From Seminavis robusta (Eukaryota; Bacillariophyta; Bacillariophyceae; Naviculales; Naviculaceae), in NCBI GenBank assembly GCA_903772945.1, contig CAICTM010000684.1, positions 1 to 53,086 on the forward strand: a stretch of DNA of 53,086 nucleotides, written 5' to 3'. The position numbers and the translations under genes were made by a program. The notes under the pieces were generated by a model. It made no database searches. It was not told where the DNA came from and saw nothing but the letters and a program-made list of their open reading frames with translations. Within the stretch, counting starts at the first letter, position 1. Every line of letters starts with the position of its first letter. Positions 51,604-53,086 of this stretch are shown here, piece after piece.

Positions 51604-53086
51604 GGCGGAAGAGGTTGGCTTCTTCTTTGTGGACTTGATGGTTGGGTTTATGATGATAACTTGAAGAAGCTTCAGCGGATTTGTGGCGAAAGTCTGGTCA
51701 CACTGGAGGAGAGTGGCGGGTCAATAGTGTACCGGAGATAGTACTGGCTGCTGGTGGTGGTGCGAAGGCGATCTATTATGCAAGGTGTGACTTGAAGGCA
51801 AGCAATGATCAGTGATCAGTGACGAAGTGACGGTACCGCTGGATCTGGCTTGGTTACAGTAGCACTTTATGAGGGGCAAGCCGTGCTTGCTTATCCTCTC
51901 TTTTGGACAGAGTCGAGTCGAGTCACTCCTTGCCGACATCCACACAGCAATAACATACATACACCAACAATAAAAGACTCGGCCTGTCAGCATCCAAAGA
52001 TATTGTGGAGAGTGTAGCTAGAGTATTACGGGGCTTTAGTAGCTTGCTCTTGGACGCTTGAGTTGGCATCTTGGTTTCGTGAACACACTATAGCCGTTGT
52101 GTACTCAAATGGTCGACTTGAACATGCACTGGAGAAGGGATCCGTAATAAAAGGAAATTTCGAATTGATATTATCCGCTACCCAGAGGTACCTTCGTACC
52201 TTCCTTATTTACAGTTGACGGATGCTTCTTCCAAACAGCTTACCAATGAAGCTGCTGCGTACGATAGCGTATCATAACTAACTATTAATACTCTACCCGC
52301 CCGAGTAGAACACTCACTATAATGAGTACTGATAGTACTCCATTTTAATAGTACAGGTACAAAAGATTCAGTGGCTCTGGTACCGTACCAGACTCGAACA
52401 CTTAACACTTACTCCGTGGACTCTACAGTATGAATCATAGTTGCCACCCCACGTATCCGAAGAACAGAAATCCTTTGTTGGGAGAGCATGCTGAGAAAAG
52501 GAGGTTTAAGTCCAATGGGTATCGTTATGTCATTTAAGGCCAGTTAACATTGAAGTTGGACATGACATTGTGCTGGCGATCAGATCAAACCACCATTATT
52601 TATTATTTATTTTGGGTTGCCTCGGATTCGATTCATTCGATTCCTCACCATTGCAGTCCGTTCTGTCGTGTCGCGGGAGTTGTCCGGGACTTTTTGCCGG
52701 GTTCACCCTCCATCAACGTCTTGCTACTACTCGCAGCTCGCAGCCCGGCTACCGGAGCTATGGTTGGATGGTTGGTGGATAGGGGTAGGTTCGATTCTGA
52801 TGGTAGACGAATGAGAGTGCGGAGAGGTGCACCAGCTCTCTCGCAATTGTTCATGGCGTTCATAGCTAGTACTCGCCACTGTTGGCCATTGCTTGGCCTG
52901 CGAACTTGCCAACTTCACGTGAGACGTTAGTGGCCACGCAGCAACTCCTTTGTGGCTCGCCTTCGCTTAAGGATGTCCCACGGGGTATACAGTGAATTTT
53001 AGTTTTAAGAAATTATTAGCTCACTTTTTCAAGAGCTCTCGAAATAGATAAAGTGGTTGTTAGCTCTCAGATCTATTCTCTGATTT
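51604..53086. other. Right-end region with no supported gene
   Basis: Only short overlapping frames. Includes GAGTCGAGTCGAGTC near 51911-51925, GATCAGTGATCAGTGA at 51807-51822, CTAACTATTAATAC and GAGTACTGATAGTACT near 52276-52340. The final segment has an AT-rich stretch (TTTTAGTTTTAAGAAATTAT). Nothing identifies an RNA gene or mobile element. Confidence 0.5.

Overview
The window is eukaryotic nuclear DNA, most likely from a diatom (pennate diatom or close stramenopile). This rests on gene style: short GT-AG introns of about 77-146 bp, a membrane leucine-rich-repeat protein on a Pro/Thr-rich stalk, ankyrin-type repeats with a CPWD signature, a receptor-type kinase/cyclase/phosphodiesterase fusion, a GCR1_C-containing Crypton, and palindrome-rich spacers. 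The species assignment is inference. I saw no rRNA, tRNA or CRISPR array.

Layout, left to right. 1-117 (-): start of a Myb/SANT-like gene cut by the window edge. 2148-5291 (+): MULE-type transposase gene. 5715-7007 (+): acidic putative nuclear protein. 7.0-11.1 kb: mostly non-coding, with a broken gene remnant (10001-10404, -) and a small four-helix membrane protein (10651-11121, -). 11560-14364 (+): LOTUS-like helix-turn-helix joined to a HerA/FtsK-like ATPase. 15523-18063 (+): an apparently intact Crypton tyrosine recombinase. 19018-20550 (+): Golgi-type fucosyltransferase-like enzyme. 21562-25712 (+): three-exon membrane LRR protein with a recent internal duplication. 26324-26833 (+): PRA1-like protein. 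27906-28626 (+): alpha/beta-hydrolase pseudogene. 29255-29506: nested-palindrome fold-back sequence.

30193-36133 (+) is the centrepiece: eleven exons that splice in frame into 1669 residues. They encode a signal peptide, a PhnD/TtrS-like periplasmic-binding sensor, a Cys-rich and filamin-like stalk, one transmembrane helix, a protein kinase with all its catalytic motifs, a class III nucleotide cyclase domain that has lost both metal-binding aspartates, and a cyclic-nucleotide phosphodiesterase with all four metal ligands. This is the reverse of animal receptor guanylate cyclases (dead kinase, live cyclase). It suggests a receptor that phosphorylates and degrades cyclic nucleotides rather than making them.

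The rest holds an ankyrin-type repeat gene with one frameshift (36313-38132, -), a coiled-coil protein (39485-41341, +), a CRAL-TRIO-like gene (43323-44150, -) with a decayed tandem copy (about 42360-43115, -), an unrecognised 500-residue protein (44512-46014, -), a small ERF4/Golgin-A7-like candidate (47377-47895, +) and a CxxC zinc-ribbon-like protein (50662-51603, -). No operon logic applies; genes are independent. The palindromes TACCGGTA (17 copies counted by eye) and TACATGTA (11 copies) are strongly enriched, and all TACCGGTA copies lie outside coding exons.
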